Positions 6,649 to 13,432 of a stretch of DNA of 15,017 nucleotides are shown here, piece after piece. The position numbers and the translations under genes are program-made. Each line of letters begins with the position of its first letter. Positions within the stretch are counted from its first letter, which is position 1. The notes under the pieces are model-generated. The model was not told where the DNA came from. It saw only the letters and a list, made by a program, of their open reading frames with translations, and searched no databases. The DNA comes from QHCE01 sp041743105 (GTDB taxonomy: Bacteria; Actinomycetota; Actinomycetes; Mycobacteriales; QHCE01): NCBI GenBank assembly GCA_041743105.1, contig JBGTNI010000084.1, positions 1 to 15,017 on the forward strand, in the 5' to 3' direction.

Positions 6649-6700
6649 TCAAGTACAGTCTTTTGACCTGCAAATTTAGTTCCTTTCATACTGACTTAGT
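6625..6700. repeat. Long near-perfect inverted repeat spanning the CDF stop codon
   Basis: TCAGTATGAAAGTAACTA (6630-6647) is repeated in inverse as TAGTTCCTTTCATACTGA (6677-6694): 17 of 18 positions pair. Flanking ACTAA (6625-6629) and TTAGT (6696-6700) extend it with a one-base bulge. Inside lie GTCAA (6648-6652) and TTGAC (6663-6667). The left arm encodes the CDF C-terminus and the right arm is intergenic. It is A/T-rich with no T-tract, so it fits paired operators, or possibly a mobile-element relic, better than an intrinsic terminator. Confidence 0.8.
6663..6692 (+). promoter_or_regulatory. Candidate promoter for the PfkB kinase gene
   Basis: TTGACC (6663-6668) and CATACT (6687-6692) are separated by 18 bp, close to a housekeeping sigma-70-type promoter. 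The -10 falls inside the right arm of the inverted repeat, so a protein bound there could block or tune transcription. The leader would be about 110 nt. Confidence 0.4.
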
Positions 6701-6808
6701 AACGATCTGCTCAGTAGCGCCGGCCGATAGCACGCCGCTCCGCGACGTAATTATCGGCAGCTCGCGGGTACCGTCGTTTGACCTTAGGCAGTAGATGGGA
6801 AAGGTAAC

Positions 6809-7762
6809 GTGCGGAACTTTGTGGCTGTCGTAGGCGAAAACATTGCCGACGCCGTAGTTAAATCCAGGCTGGCCGAGGGCGAAGCACTTCTCCACGTTTA
6901 CGCAGGCGGCGGTCCAGCTAACACCGCTGTGGCGCTAGGCCGGCTTGGCACCCCCACTCGGTTCCTCAGCAGACTACCGGAGGGTGTGTTGGGATCGCTT
7001 TTCATTGAGCGGTTGGAGCATGCGGGAGTAGACCTGGCGCTGAGCGTTGCCGCCCAGGAGCCCGCTACGTTGGCGATCACTTCCGTCGAGAACGACGGAA
7101 CCGCTGGTTACAGCTTCTACGTATCGGAGACAGCTGATTGGCAGTGGCGAAAGGACGAGCTGGACCGAGCGCCTCTCTACGAGGCCGCATGCGTTCACGC
7201 GGGATCGCTCGCGCTTGCGATAGAGCCGGGCGGGACCGCGATAGAGCGGCTACTAAGCGAGGTACGCGCACACGCTACCGTCTCGATCGACCCCAATGTT
7301 CGGAGTGGAATCGTCAAGACAGCCATCTATCGCTCAAAGATCGCGCATTGGGTACAACTCGCTGACATCATCCGTCTCAGCCACGAGGATTTCAATGAGC
7401 TTGTCGATCTTTCAGGCGGCCGCTCGATGGAGCACGTGTGCGATGAATGGCACGACGCTGGGGTGAGTCTTATCGTCATCACCCGCGGCGCCGCCAGCAC
7501 AATCGTGTCCTTTCAGGGCTCCCGGCTGGAGATTTCCGTGAACTCGGCCAAGATTGTAGACACCATAGGTGCTGGAGACACGTTCAATGCCGGGATGTTG
7601 CACTGGCTCCACCGAACAGGAAATCTAGGCGGCCGCCTCAATCACCTGGATATGCAAACAGTCGAGCAGGCCGTCACATACGGATCGAGCGTAGCAACGC
7701 TTTCATGCGAGAGATCGGGCGCAAATTCGCCATGGGCGCGTGAGTTAGAGACCACCTTGTAG
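6809..7762 (+). CDS. PfkB-family carbohydrate kinase (fructokinase/ribokinase-like)
   Basis: The 317-residue protein carries both signatures of the PfkB/ribokinase family. GGGPANTAVALGRLG (33-47) forms part of the substrate site, and DTIGAGDTFNAGML (251-264) holds the catalytic base Asp257 and the anion hole. DPNVR (161-165) and VITRGAAS (223-230) are also at standard positions, and the length is typical. It should transfer phosphate from ATP to a sugar or sugar-like alcohol, and fructokinase is the nearest general resemblance. No sugar transporter or other catabolic enzyme is adjacent, so the substrate stays open. The GTG start has AAAGG (6800-6804) 4 nt upstream. Its last 18 bp overlap the convergent LuxR-type gene, allowing mutual antisense interference. 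Confidence 0.92.
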   Translation: MRNFVAVVGENIADAVVKSRLAEGEALLHVYAGGGPANTAVALGRLGTPTRFLSRLPEGVLGSLFIERLEHAGVDLALSVAAQEPATLAITSVENDGTAGYSFYVSETADWQWRKDELDRAPLYEAACVHAGSLALAIEPGGTAIERLLSEVRAHATVSIDPNVRSGIVKTAIYRSKIAHWVQLADIIRLSHEDFNELVDLSGGRSMEHVCDEWHDAGVSLIVITRGAASTIVSFQGSRLEISVNSAKIVDTIGAGDTFNAGMLHWLHRTGNLGGRLNHLDMQTVEQAVTYGSSVATLSCERSGANSPWARELETTL

Positions 7763-8269
7763 TGCTGAGCCCATCGTCAACGCAATGTAGGCCTGTATCG
7801 CTTCGCCAGTGGTCGTTACACCCAGTAGATCGCGCGCTTGGGCTAGCCGGCGGTTCGCGGTGCGCAGTGAGAGGAATTCCGCCTCGGCCGCGGCCGCCAC
7901 GGACTCCCCCGCCGCCAGTCGCGCAAGTAGCGCGCTCTGCTCACGCGTCAATCCGCCGTACTCGGCCGTAATGTCGAGTTCACGGCGGACTGGCCCGACC
8001 TTGCATAAAGCAGCCTCCATGGCGGTTGCTAGACCAGAATCAGTGCAGTGGGCGATCACGCCAGCTCCCCTGGCCGCGGACGACACTGTAACGGCGAGGC
8101 CTTGCTGGTCGCTGACGGTACCGCTGACCACGAGCTTGCGTGAGGTTACATCCCATGGCTCGCGCGGGAGCGTCAGCCCGCGCTGCACGCACCAGCCCTC
8201 GCGGGTCAACCGTCGAATTGCCGTTGCCGTTGCATCGGTTGAAATCGTCACTAGAAGCGGCACTGTCAT
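7745..8269 (-). CDS. LuxR-type helix-turn-helix transcriptional regulator
   Basis: The C-terminal 60 residues (LTREQSALLARLAAGESVAAAAEAEFLSLRTANRRLAQARDLLGV in part) fit a LuxR/FixJ-type DNA-binding domain: a leading Leu-Thr-x-x-E, a gapped helix-turn-helix and a recognition helix starting at SLRTANRRL. The N-terminal ~105 residues resemble a receiver-like alpha/beta domain (TVPLLVTISTDATATAIRRLTREGW) but show no phospho-acceptor Asp pattern, so it is probably not a canonical response regulator. I start at ATG 8269 (MTVPLLVTIS, 174 residues). The frame is open to ATG 8344, but those 25 residues (Cys, His and Trp rich) look non-coding. It is divergent from the GrpE-like/kinase pair with palindromes between them, making that pair a plausible target. 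Its end overlaps the PfkB gene by 18 bp. Confidence 0.82.
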   Translation of the reverse strand: MTVPLLVTISTDATATAIRRLTREGWCVQRGLTLPREPWDVTSRKLVVSGTVSDQQGLAVTVSSAARGAGVIAHCTDSGLATAMEAALCKVGPVRRELDITAEYGGLTREQSALLARLAAGESVAAAAEAEFLSLRTANRRLAQARDLLGVTTTGEAIQAYIALTMGSALQGGL

Positions 8270-8436
8270 CGGATGCCGCCATTGATGATGCATACCGTCA
8301 TGCGACCACCTCGCCACGCATCGAATGGTTGAACACATCACCATGCCAGTTTTCGGCTCAGGGTGTAAGTGGTGTTAGCGGTTTGAATCGCAGACTGCTG
8401 TCGATCCAGGGGGCGTACGTCAGTAGCATCCGTGCT

Positions 8437-8462
8437 AGCCCGCCGGCGGGCTCTCTAGAGAG
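8437..8462. promoter_or_regulatory. Two overlapping perfect palindromes before the GrpE-like gene
   Basis: AGCCCGCCGGCGGGCT (8437-8452, 16 bp, perfect dyad) overlaps CTCTCTAGAGAG (8451-8462, 12 bp, perfect dyad). The second runs into the AGAAGG ribosome site (8461-8466) of the gene starting at 8472. They may be operators or mRNA hairpins that hide the ribosome site; the divergent LuxR-type regulator is the nearest candidate binder. Confidence 0.55.
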
Positions 8463-8471
8463 AAGGTCGTT

Positions 8472-9425
8472 ATGGACTCCTCGCAAGCGCGTCTAGCAGG
8501 CATAGGAGTGAGCTTCGTGCTTGCGGTGATTGTCGGCGTGATCACCGGGTTCGTGGCACCTGAGAAGGTTTCAAACACCGATCCAACCCCCAACGAGATC
8601 TCAACGCCACCATCGGTGAGCGCCACTCCGTCTACCACTCGGTCGCAGACTGGCACCACGTCCCTATCGCCCCCCTCACAACGTCCGCGCAGCGAGGCTA
8701 GGCCAGACATTCCGCCGGCGCCTAGCGACGAAGGACCCGTACCGACTAGCCCGCCAACTACCGAACGACCATCGCAACTGCCCGACGGTGGTGGTTCCGG
8801 GCGCGCCCGACCGGCATTGCCACCGGGCGGCGCCGGAGTAGCCCATCTGGTCACCGAACCCACTGCACCGCCCGAACCGACTGCGCCGGAGACCACCGAC
8901 ACAGCGGCGGAGCCCAGTCACGACAGGTTCTCCGAACGCAGCGCGCTTGTCGGCTTCCTGGGCGCATTCCTGACCGGCCTCGCGGTGGTGGCAGTAGCTA
9001 GCGCGGCCCGGTCAGGCGGTCACGTTCGGGGGCAACAGCCAAGGTACCGAGCAACACCAGATCCGGCCGTCGGACCCGGCGGCACACGTATCATGCCAGC
9101 GATAGGCGCTATCAGCGGGGATAGATCTGATCGGGATAGCTCCGACCACGACCGTGCCGCTCTCATTCATGCACTGATCCACCTGCGCGACCGAACCACC
9201 AGCGGTGCTACCGGTGAGCACATCGATCAGGCACTGCGCGAAGTCGGCGTCACCGAAGACGCCCCGGTGGGACAACGCTTCGATCCTACGCGGCACGAGG
9301 CCGGCGGATTCGAGTCCGCTCCCGATAGTGGTAGTCGTGACATCATCTCCGGCATCGAGGTTATGGGTTACCTGGACCGCGACGGCAGCGTGCTACGTAC
9401 CCCTGTGGTGACGGTGTATCGCTAG
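8472..9425 (+). CDS. Membrane-anchored protein with C-terminal GrpE-like domain
   Basis: The 317-residue protein has a hydrophobic helix at about 9-29, a long low-complexity Pro/Thr/Ser-rich segment (about 36-150), a second helix at about 157-178 (ALVGFLGAFLTGLAVVAVASA), then a polar linker and a compact C-terminal domain (229-317). That domain has HALIHLRDRTTS, ALREVGV, PVGQRFDPTRHEAGG and VMGYLDRDGSVLRTPVVTVYR. The last two match the beta-domain signature of GrpE (G-x-x-F-D-P-x-x-H-E-A ... G-Y ... V-L-R-x-x-x-V-x-V). GrpE is the nucleotide exchange factor of DnaK/Hsp70, but its long N-terminal coiled coil is missing here. The predicted topology puts the Pro/Thr-rich loop outside the cell and the GrpE-like domain in the cytoplasm. 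AGAAGG precedes the ATG by 5 nt. No dnaK-like gene is in the window. The identification rests on motifs recalled from the family. Confidence 0.72.
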   Translation: MDSSQARLAGIGVSFVLAVIVGVITGFVAPEKVSNTDPTPNEISTPPSVSATPSTTRSQTGTTSLSPPSQRPRSEARPDIPPAPSDEGPVPTSPPTTERPSQLPDGGGSGRARPALPPGGAGVAHLVTEPTAPPEPTAPETTDTAAEPSHDRFSERSALVGFLGAFLTGLAVVAVASAARSGGHVRGQQPRYRATPDPAVGPGGTRIMPAIGAISGDRSDRDSSDHDRAALIHALIHLRDRTTSGATGEHIDQALREVGVTEDAPVGQRFDPTRHEAGGFESAPDSGSRDIISGIEVMGYLDRDGSVLRTPVVTVYR

Positions 9426-9427
9426 CG

Positions 9428-9961
9428 ATGAGCACGTACCTGGTGACTGGCGTGTCCGGGGCGGGCAAGTCCACCCTCGCCCACGAGTTGGAACGTCAGG
9501 GCATTGCGGCGATCGACACCGATGCCGACGCGGAGCTGGCTTACTTCGTAGACGTCGACGGTGCTGTGGTTGAGCGACCACTCGCGCCCGACTTTGCGTG
9601 GCTGGCCACTCATCGCTGGGTGTGGAGCCCCGCTCGGCTGGTCGAGCTGCTGGAGCGCCACCGCGACGAACCGTTCTTTCTGTGTGGCCACGCTGACAAC
9701 GACACCGACTTTTTAGATCACTACGCGGGTGTGTTTCTGCTGCAGATCGACGAAAGTACCATGCTGCGGCGCCTGGCAGACCCACACCGGGCCAACGATT
9801 TCGGCGCGGTCGGCGACACCCGCGAGCAGCTCAAGCTCTGGCGAGCCGACTTCCAGCACCGCATGCTCGCACTCGGTGCCAGCCCGATCGACGCCAGCAT
9901 GCCACTGCACCGTGTGGCCGACGCTCTACTCGCCCATATCCACGTTGCCCCCGGCGACTGA
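9428..9961 (+). CDS. P-loop nucleoside/small-molecule kinase-like protein
   Basis: The 177-residue protein opens with a Walker A motif, GVSGAGKST (8-16), directly after the first strand, as in shikimate-, adenylate- and gluconate-kinase-like proteins. A second acidic strand end, IAAIDTDADAE (26-36), is where such kinases bind substrate. FFLCGHADND (near 83-92) and VFLLQIDES (near 101-109) follow the strand order of the fold, and LRRLADPHRANDFG may be the lid. No closer subfamily can be named. The start is 2 bp after the stop of the GrpE-like gene and lacks its own ribosome site, so the two are surely co-transcribed and probably translationally coupled. This invites the idea that the kinase works with the membrane GrpE-like protein, but no direct link is visible. 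Confidence 0.82.
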   Translation: MSTYLVTGVSGAGKSTLAHELERQGIAAIDTDADAELAYFVDVDGAVVERPLAPDFAWLATHRWVWSPARLVELLERHRDEPFFLCGHADNDTDFLDHYAGVFLLQIDESTMLRRLADPHRANDFGAVGDTREQLKLWRADFQHRMLALGASPIDASMPLHRVADALLAHIHVAPGD

Positions 9962-10041
9962 AACCTCAGGCGCAGAACTGTCCGGTTGTCGACCCCTGAC
10001 GCAGCCTGCCGGGTAGCCTCATACCGCCACAATGGACTAAA

Positions 10042-10075
10042 ACTGGTGCACACGTCGCAGAGAGCGTCCACCAGT
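10042..10075 (+). promoter_or_regulatory. Inverted repeat upstream of the APC permease gene
   Basis: ACTGGTG (10042-10048) and CACCAGT (10069-10075) form a 7-bp perfect dyad with a 20-nt spacer in the 157-bp gap between the kinase-like gene and the permease. It could be a regulator site or a leader hairpin. No T-box or amino-acid riboswitch was recognised. Confidence 0.35.
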
Positions 10076-10118
10076 AGCCCGGCCTGCGCCCGTCGCTACA
10101 GATGATGGGAGTAGCTGT

Positions 10119-11822
10119 ATGTCCATGTCGGTGCCCCGCCAAGTCCCCGTAGCGCTCGATACCGGGCTCCGAAAAGACGTCGGAAAGCTCAGCTTGCTGT
10201 TCACCGGCATTGGGGCCATCATCGGCTCCGGCTGGCTGTTCGGCGCGCTGCTGGCGGCACAGAACGCCGGGCCGGCCGCCATCGTGTCGTGGGTCGTCGG
10301 CGGCGCCATGGTGATGGTCATCGGTCTCACCTACGCCGAACTCGGCGTGATGTTCCCGGTGTCGGGCGGCATCATCCGGTTTCCGCACTATGCATTCGGA
10401 TCGTTCGCCAGCTTCGGTAGTGGCTGGACCAATTGGCTTGCCGCGGCGGCAATCACCCCGATTGAAGTACTCGCCACCACACAGTATGCCGACCCTTATA
10501 TTCCCTGGCTCATGGAGACCAACGACGGCGTTTTCGTGCTCACCACTGCAGGACTGGCGGTGTCGGTCGCGTTGATGCTGTTCTACAGCCTGGTGAACGT
10601 TCTGGGTGTGCGGCTATTCGCCCGGCTCAACAACGTGCTGGTGTGGTGGAAACTTGCCGTGATTGCGTTAGCGATCGTCGCTTTCGCCCTCTTGGCGTTC
10701 CATCCAGGTAATCTCACAGACTTCGGTGGCTTTGCCGCACAAGGCTACGGCGCCATTTTCACCGCAATACCCGCCGCCGGAATCGCATTTTCCTACATCG
10801 GATTCACCAACGCTGTGGGGTTCGCCGGTGAGACCGATAACCCACAGCGAAACGTGCCTTTCGCAGTGATCGGCTCGATCGTGGCGACCGGGGCTATCTA
10901 TGTGCTGCTACAGCTGACCTTCTTAACAGCGCTTCCGGCCGATCTGCTCGGCGAAGGCTGGTCGGCGTTGTCGTTCGCTGAAGAGAGCGCCGGTCCCCTC
11001 GCCGGGTTGTCGTTAGTGCTAGGTGCCACCTGGCTTGCGGTGCTACTACGCCTTGACGCCGTAGTCTCCCCCGCCGATACCGGCCTGATCTACGCCGGAG
11101 TGGCTACTCGCCTGGCATATGCCAACGCCCGCAACGGCAACGCGCCACAGACACTAACCAGACTCAACCGCAACGGGATTCCATGGATTTCGGTGTTGCT
11201 TACCGCCATCGTTGGCTGCTTCTTCTTCCTTCCATTCCCAGGTTGGCAACAGTTCATCGCTTTCATCACCGCGGCGTTCGCGATCTCCTTCGGTGCGGGT
11301 CCGCTGGCCGTCGGCGCATTGCGGCGGCAGCTCCCCGACCAGACGCGCCCCTTCAAACTGCCAGGAGGAGACCTTCTGCCGTATCTAGCGTTCCTCGCGT
11401 CCAGTTTGCTGGTGTTCTGGTCGGGATGGGCTATCAACGAAAAGATGTACATCGCCTTGTTCGCCGGATTCGTGGTTTACGCGATCTACCACGTCTATAT
11501 AACAAAGTTCGGCGCCGTCGGCGACCGTGCCGCGCTTCCGCCGCTGGACTTCAAGGCCGGATCATGGTTCCCCATCTGGATCGGTGGCTTGGCGCTGTGT
11601 AGCTATTTCGGCGACATCGACCCCGGCGTGGCTACGGACCCCGGCTTGATCCTCGATGGCGCCGACGGTCCGTTGACCCTCGCCACTGGCGCTATCGCCG
11701 TAGCCGCGTTCAGTGCTGTCGTGTACATCTACGCCATGGCCGTACGCTTGCCCACCCACCGCGTCGCGAGCTACGTTAGTCAAACCGCCGTGCGCGAGCC
11801 CGCATCGCCACCAACTGCTTAG
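10119..11822 (+). CDS. APC-superfamily amino-acid permease
   Basis: The 567-residue protein has roughly 12-14 hydrophobic helices. The first carries GIGAIIGSGWLFG (30-42), the unwound substrate-binding segment of APC transporters. It continues with SWVVGGAMVMVIGLTYAELG and FPVSGGIIRFPHYAFG, the usual helix 2-3 region, and has SYIGFTNAVGFAGETDNPQRNVPFAV in the helix 6 region, where APC proteins show F-x-G-F-[DE]-E-x-x-NP-x-R-x-x-P. The nearest resemblance is to the YveA-like (aspartate/proton symporter) branch, but the substrate is a guess. It works in the cytoplasmic membrane as a proton-coupled amino-acid importer. GGGAG (10107-10111) lies 7 nt before ATG 10119, and a second ATG occurs two codons later. 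It precedes rbpA on the same strand, with a hairpin between them. Confidence 0.92.
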   Translation: MSMSVPRQVPVALDTGLRKDVGKLSLLFTGIGAIIGSGWLFGALLAAQNAGPAAIVSWVVGGAMVMVIGLTYAELGVMFPVSGGIIRFPHYAFGSFASFGSGWTNWLAAAAITPIEVLATTQYADPYIPWLMETNDGVFVLTTAGLAVSVALMLFYSLVNVLGVRLFARLNNVLVWWKLAVIALAIVAFALLAFHPGNLTDFGGFAAQGYGAIFTAIPAAGIAFSYIGFTNAVGFAGETDNPQRNVPFAVIGSIVATGAIYVLLQLTFLTALPADLLGEGWSALSFAEESAGPLAGLSLVLGATWLAVLLRLDAVVSPADTGLIYAGVATRLAYANARNGNAPQTLTRLNRNGIPWISVLLTAIVGCFFFLPFPGWQQFIAFITAAFAISFGAGPLAVGALRRQLPDQTRPFKLPGGDLLPYLAFLASSLLVFWSGWAINEKMYIALFAGFVVYAIYHVYITKFGAVGDRAALPPLDFKAGSWFPIWIGGLALCSYFGDIDPGVATDPGLILDGADGPLTLATGAIAVAAFSAVVYIYAMAVRLPTHRVASYVSQTAVREPASPPTA

Positions 11823-11857
11823 TAGCAATGGGAATATCCTCCGGTACTAGATCCTTG

Positions 11858-11881
11858 GTTACTGAGTAGAACCTCAGTAAC
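11858..11881 (+). promoter_or_regulatory. Strong hairpin between the permease gene and rbpA
   Basis: GTTACTGAG (11858-11866) and CTCAGTAAC (11873-11881) make a 9-bp perfect stem with a 6-nt loop. It lies 36 bp after the permease stop and about 77 bp before the rbpA start. It has no T-tract, so it is a hairpin-only terminator for the permease gene or a regulatory element in the rbpA leader. Confidence 0.6.
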
Positions 11882-11957
11882 GAGGTATTACCAATATCGG
11901 CGACCATCGACGCGGTGGCAACGCCGAACCTGGAAAAACTCACCGGAGGTGGGCAGC

Positions 11958-12308
11958 GTGGCGGATCGAACACTTCGGGGTAGCCGATTGGGCGCAATCA
12001 GCTACGAAACCGATCGTCATGCCGAGCTGGCGCCACGCAGTGAAGGTGAGTACCAGTGCAGCAAAAGACACCGATTCACAGTGCCCTTTGCTGCCGGCGC
12101 GGAGATCCCGGCTACATGGGAGTGCCGAGTCGATGGCACGGTGGCCTATCTCGCCGACGGGCAGACCCCGGAAGACAAGAAGCTGCGGCCGGCCCGAACC
12201 CACTGGGACATGCTGTTGGAGCGACGTAGCTTGAGTGAGTTGGAAGAGGTACTCGCCGAGCGTCTCGAGCTACTGCGCGACCGCCGAGGCCGCGCAGCAA
12301 CGGCTTAG
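11958..12308 (+). CDS. rbpA: RNA polymerase-binding protein RbpA
   Basis: The 116-residue protein begins (V/M)ADRTLRGSRLGAISYETDR, the standard actinobacterial RbpA N-terminus. A central fold follows (CSKRHRFTVPFAAGAEIPATWECRVDG), then the basic linker KKLRPAR (74-80) and the sigma-interaction domain THWDMLLERRSLSELEEVLAERLELLR (81-107). RbpA binds the primary sigma factor and promoter DNA and stabilises the open complex. GTG 11958 is chosen because GGAGG (11945-11949) lies 8 nt upstream and it restores the conserved start; the in-frame GTG at 11949 overlaps that site. In zinc-type RbpA (Streptomyces) four ligands C-x3-H...C-x2-C are expected. Here C34, H38 and C56 are kept but the last is Asp59, so zinc may be bound weakly or not at all. 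It follows the permease gene and should have its own promoter. Confidence 0.96.
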   Translation: MADRTLRGSRLGAISYETDRHAELAPRSEGEYQCSKRHRFTVPFAAGAEIPATWECRVDGTVAYLADGQTPEDKKLRPARTHWDMLLERRSLSELEEVLAERLELLRDRRGRAATA

Positions 12309-12349
12309 GGGTCGGTGGGCGCTACAAGAACATCCCTTTCGGGGTCACA

Positions 12350-12670
12350 AGCTGTAGCGCATGGGAATGGCACAAGGTCTCTCGCCAGCTCCACAAGGGC
12401 GAGTCGCTGCACGCGCTCAAACGGTACCCGCTCTACACCCACGAGAACACCTCCTGTACGTCGTGGGGCGCATGGGCGAGGCCGGCGTGGTCGGGTTCGG
12501 CCGGGGTGACATGCCCGGCCGAACTGCCTCTGGGTCGCCGACATCACCTACGTTCATACCTTCGTCGGGTGGGTCTACGCCGCGTTCGTCACCGACGTGT
12601 TCTCCCGGCTTCCGCGAGCTCGGGCCGGTCTTGCCACCATGACAGAACCCTGCTTACAGCACGGTTACTT
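12350..12670 (+). pseudogene. Frameshifted remnant of an IS3-family transposase (integrase core)
   Basis: Three pieces in different frames fit one IS3-type OrfB. Near 12369-12420 the reading WHKVSRQLHKGESLHA resembles A-x-K-V-W-R-Q-L-H-R-E-G. At about 12450-12510 VVGRMGEAGVVGFGRGD resembles the V-x-R-L-M-x-x-x-G-L-x-G-x-x-R-G segment. At 12516-12608 RPNCLWVADITYVHTFVGWV and the following YAAFVTDVFSR match the first part of the rve (DDE) domain, including the first catalytic Asp in VADITYV. The frame changes between pieces, the start and the C-terminal catalytic residues are missing, and no terminal repeats were found. It is a dead fragment filling the gap after rbpA. Confidence 0.75.
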
Positions 12671-13081
12671 TATGTGAAAATTTTCAGGCGGACCGCCATG
12701 GCAGATGATGCTTCCAGTGTAGAAACTCCGCTCTTCAAAATAACCAGGCGTGTCGTCTACTACCTTCGTCTGCTTATCATCTATCGGTTGTTCTTTCTCA
12801 TTAGCAACACCGGGGCATTTCACGACAAGGGTACGCCCGGAGTCGCGACAGGCTCCGCGGATCGTTGATGAGTTATCGGGATCAGTTGATGGGCTAGATG
12901 TTGGGTTATCGGCATCAGGATCAGCAGAGCATCCTGGCGGGATTGGACCCTGGATAGGGGCCGCAAAGGCCGGCGGACCGGTAAAAACCGCAGACAGTAG
13001 GGCGGCAGACACTGCCACACCACCAGCAATACCCCAGCTGCGCAATCTTTTTCCTAGGCACGTATGCACAATGCTATCCAC
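12665..13081 (-). CDS. Small secreted Cys-containing protein of unknown function
   Basis: The 138-residue product has a clear Sec signal peptide: a basic region (KRLRSW, 11-16), a hydrophobic stretch (17-34) and a cleavage site AFA|AP after residue 40. The mature part is about 98 residues, acidic and polar, with a Pro/Ser/Asp-rich N-terminus and four cysteines (51, 78, 89, 127), enough for two disulfides. I recognise no family. The start is a GTG at 13081 with weak GAAAGAG before it; GTG 13069 is an alternative, and so is a TTG at about 13045 with AGGA upstream. Codon use is A/T-richer than the neighbours. It lies between an IS3 remnant and an A/T-rich gap, on the opposite strand to rbpA, and so looks like acquired cargo. 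The signal peptide is the main support that it is real. Confidence 0.62.
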   Translation of the reverse strand: MDSIVHTCLGKRLRSWGIAGGVAVSAALLSAVFTGPPAFAAPIQGPIPPGCSADPDADNPTSSPSTDPDNSSTIRGACRDSGRTLVVKCPGVANEKEQPIDDKQTKVVDDTPGYFEERSFYTGSIICHGGPPENFHIK

Positions 13082-13332
13082 TCTTTCACTGAGATTGGAT
13101 TTTCACAGTACCAACTGCGATATTTCCTACAAAGGGACTAGAATAACTCTCATATTTGACCAACAGCTAAAAATCCGTAATAGTTTCTCAAACTGCGACC
13201 TCCGATTAACGATATGAACTTAGGAACACACATCACATCGGGGAATTTTCCTATGCAATCACCTCATTTGAATAACACTTAATGATTCAACCGCAGCGAG
13301 CAGTAAGCCATGCGCGATCTAGTACAACGAAC
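13082..13332. other. A/T-rich intergenic region, no gene seen
   Basis: This stretch is visibly richer in A and T than the rest of the window. It should hold the promoter of the secreted-protein gene: on the minus strand TTGTAG, 16 bp and TACTGT is one weak candidate near 13102-13130. A 6-bp inverted repeat, TTGAAT/ATTCAA, lies at 13268-13290. I see no RNA gene. Confidence 0.5.
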
Positions 13333-13428
13333 TACAAGGCTCGCACCCAGCGCACGGTGCTCGCCTCCTCCTACTCCAACCACTACCGCCAGGACTTGAT
13401 CAGGCTACTGTGTAGCCTAATATTCTGA
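13333..13428 (+). pseudogene. Probable scrap of a Tn3-family transposase
   Basis: In one frame 13333-13425 reads YKARTQRTVLASSYSNHYRQ followed by DLIRLLCSLIF and then a TGA. It resembles the Tn3-type transposase segment (S-Y-x-x-H-Y-R-x-x-L-x-x-L-L-x-x-L-x-F-R-x-N-N). The stop sits where that motif has Arg, as if CGA had become TGA. There is no start and no downstream continuation, because a 108-bp inverted-repeat element begins 5 bp later. The match is by eye to a remembered motif, so confidence is moderate. Confidence 0.4.
13403..13417. repeat. Short hairpin GGCTAC-tgt-GTAGCC
   Basis: A 6-bp perfect stem with a 3-nt loop lies inside the Tn3-like scrap, followed by TAATATTCTG. It could be a weak terminator or chance. 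Confidence 0.35.
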
Positions 13429-13432
13429 TCCA

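Noticed and set aside
11830..11860. SigR-type promoter (GGGAAT ... GTT) ahead of rbpA
   Set aside because: rbpA is SigR-controlled in Streptomyces and GGGAAT is present, but the next GTT is 22 nt away instead of about 18, so the spacing does not fit.
12750..13217. 155-codon plus-strand ORF across the secreted-protein gene
   Set aside because: It is antisense to the frame with a clear signal peptide, and its product shows no domain features.
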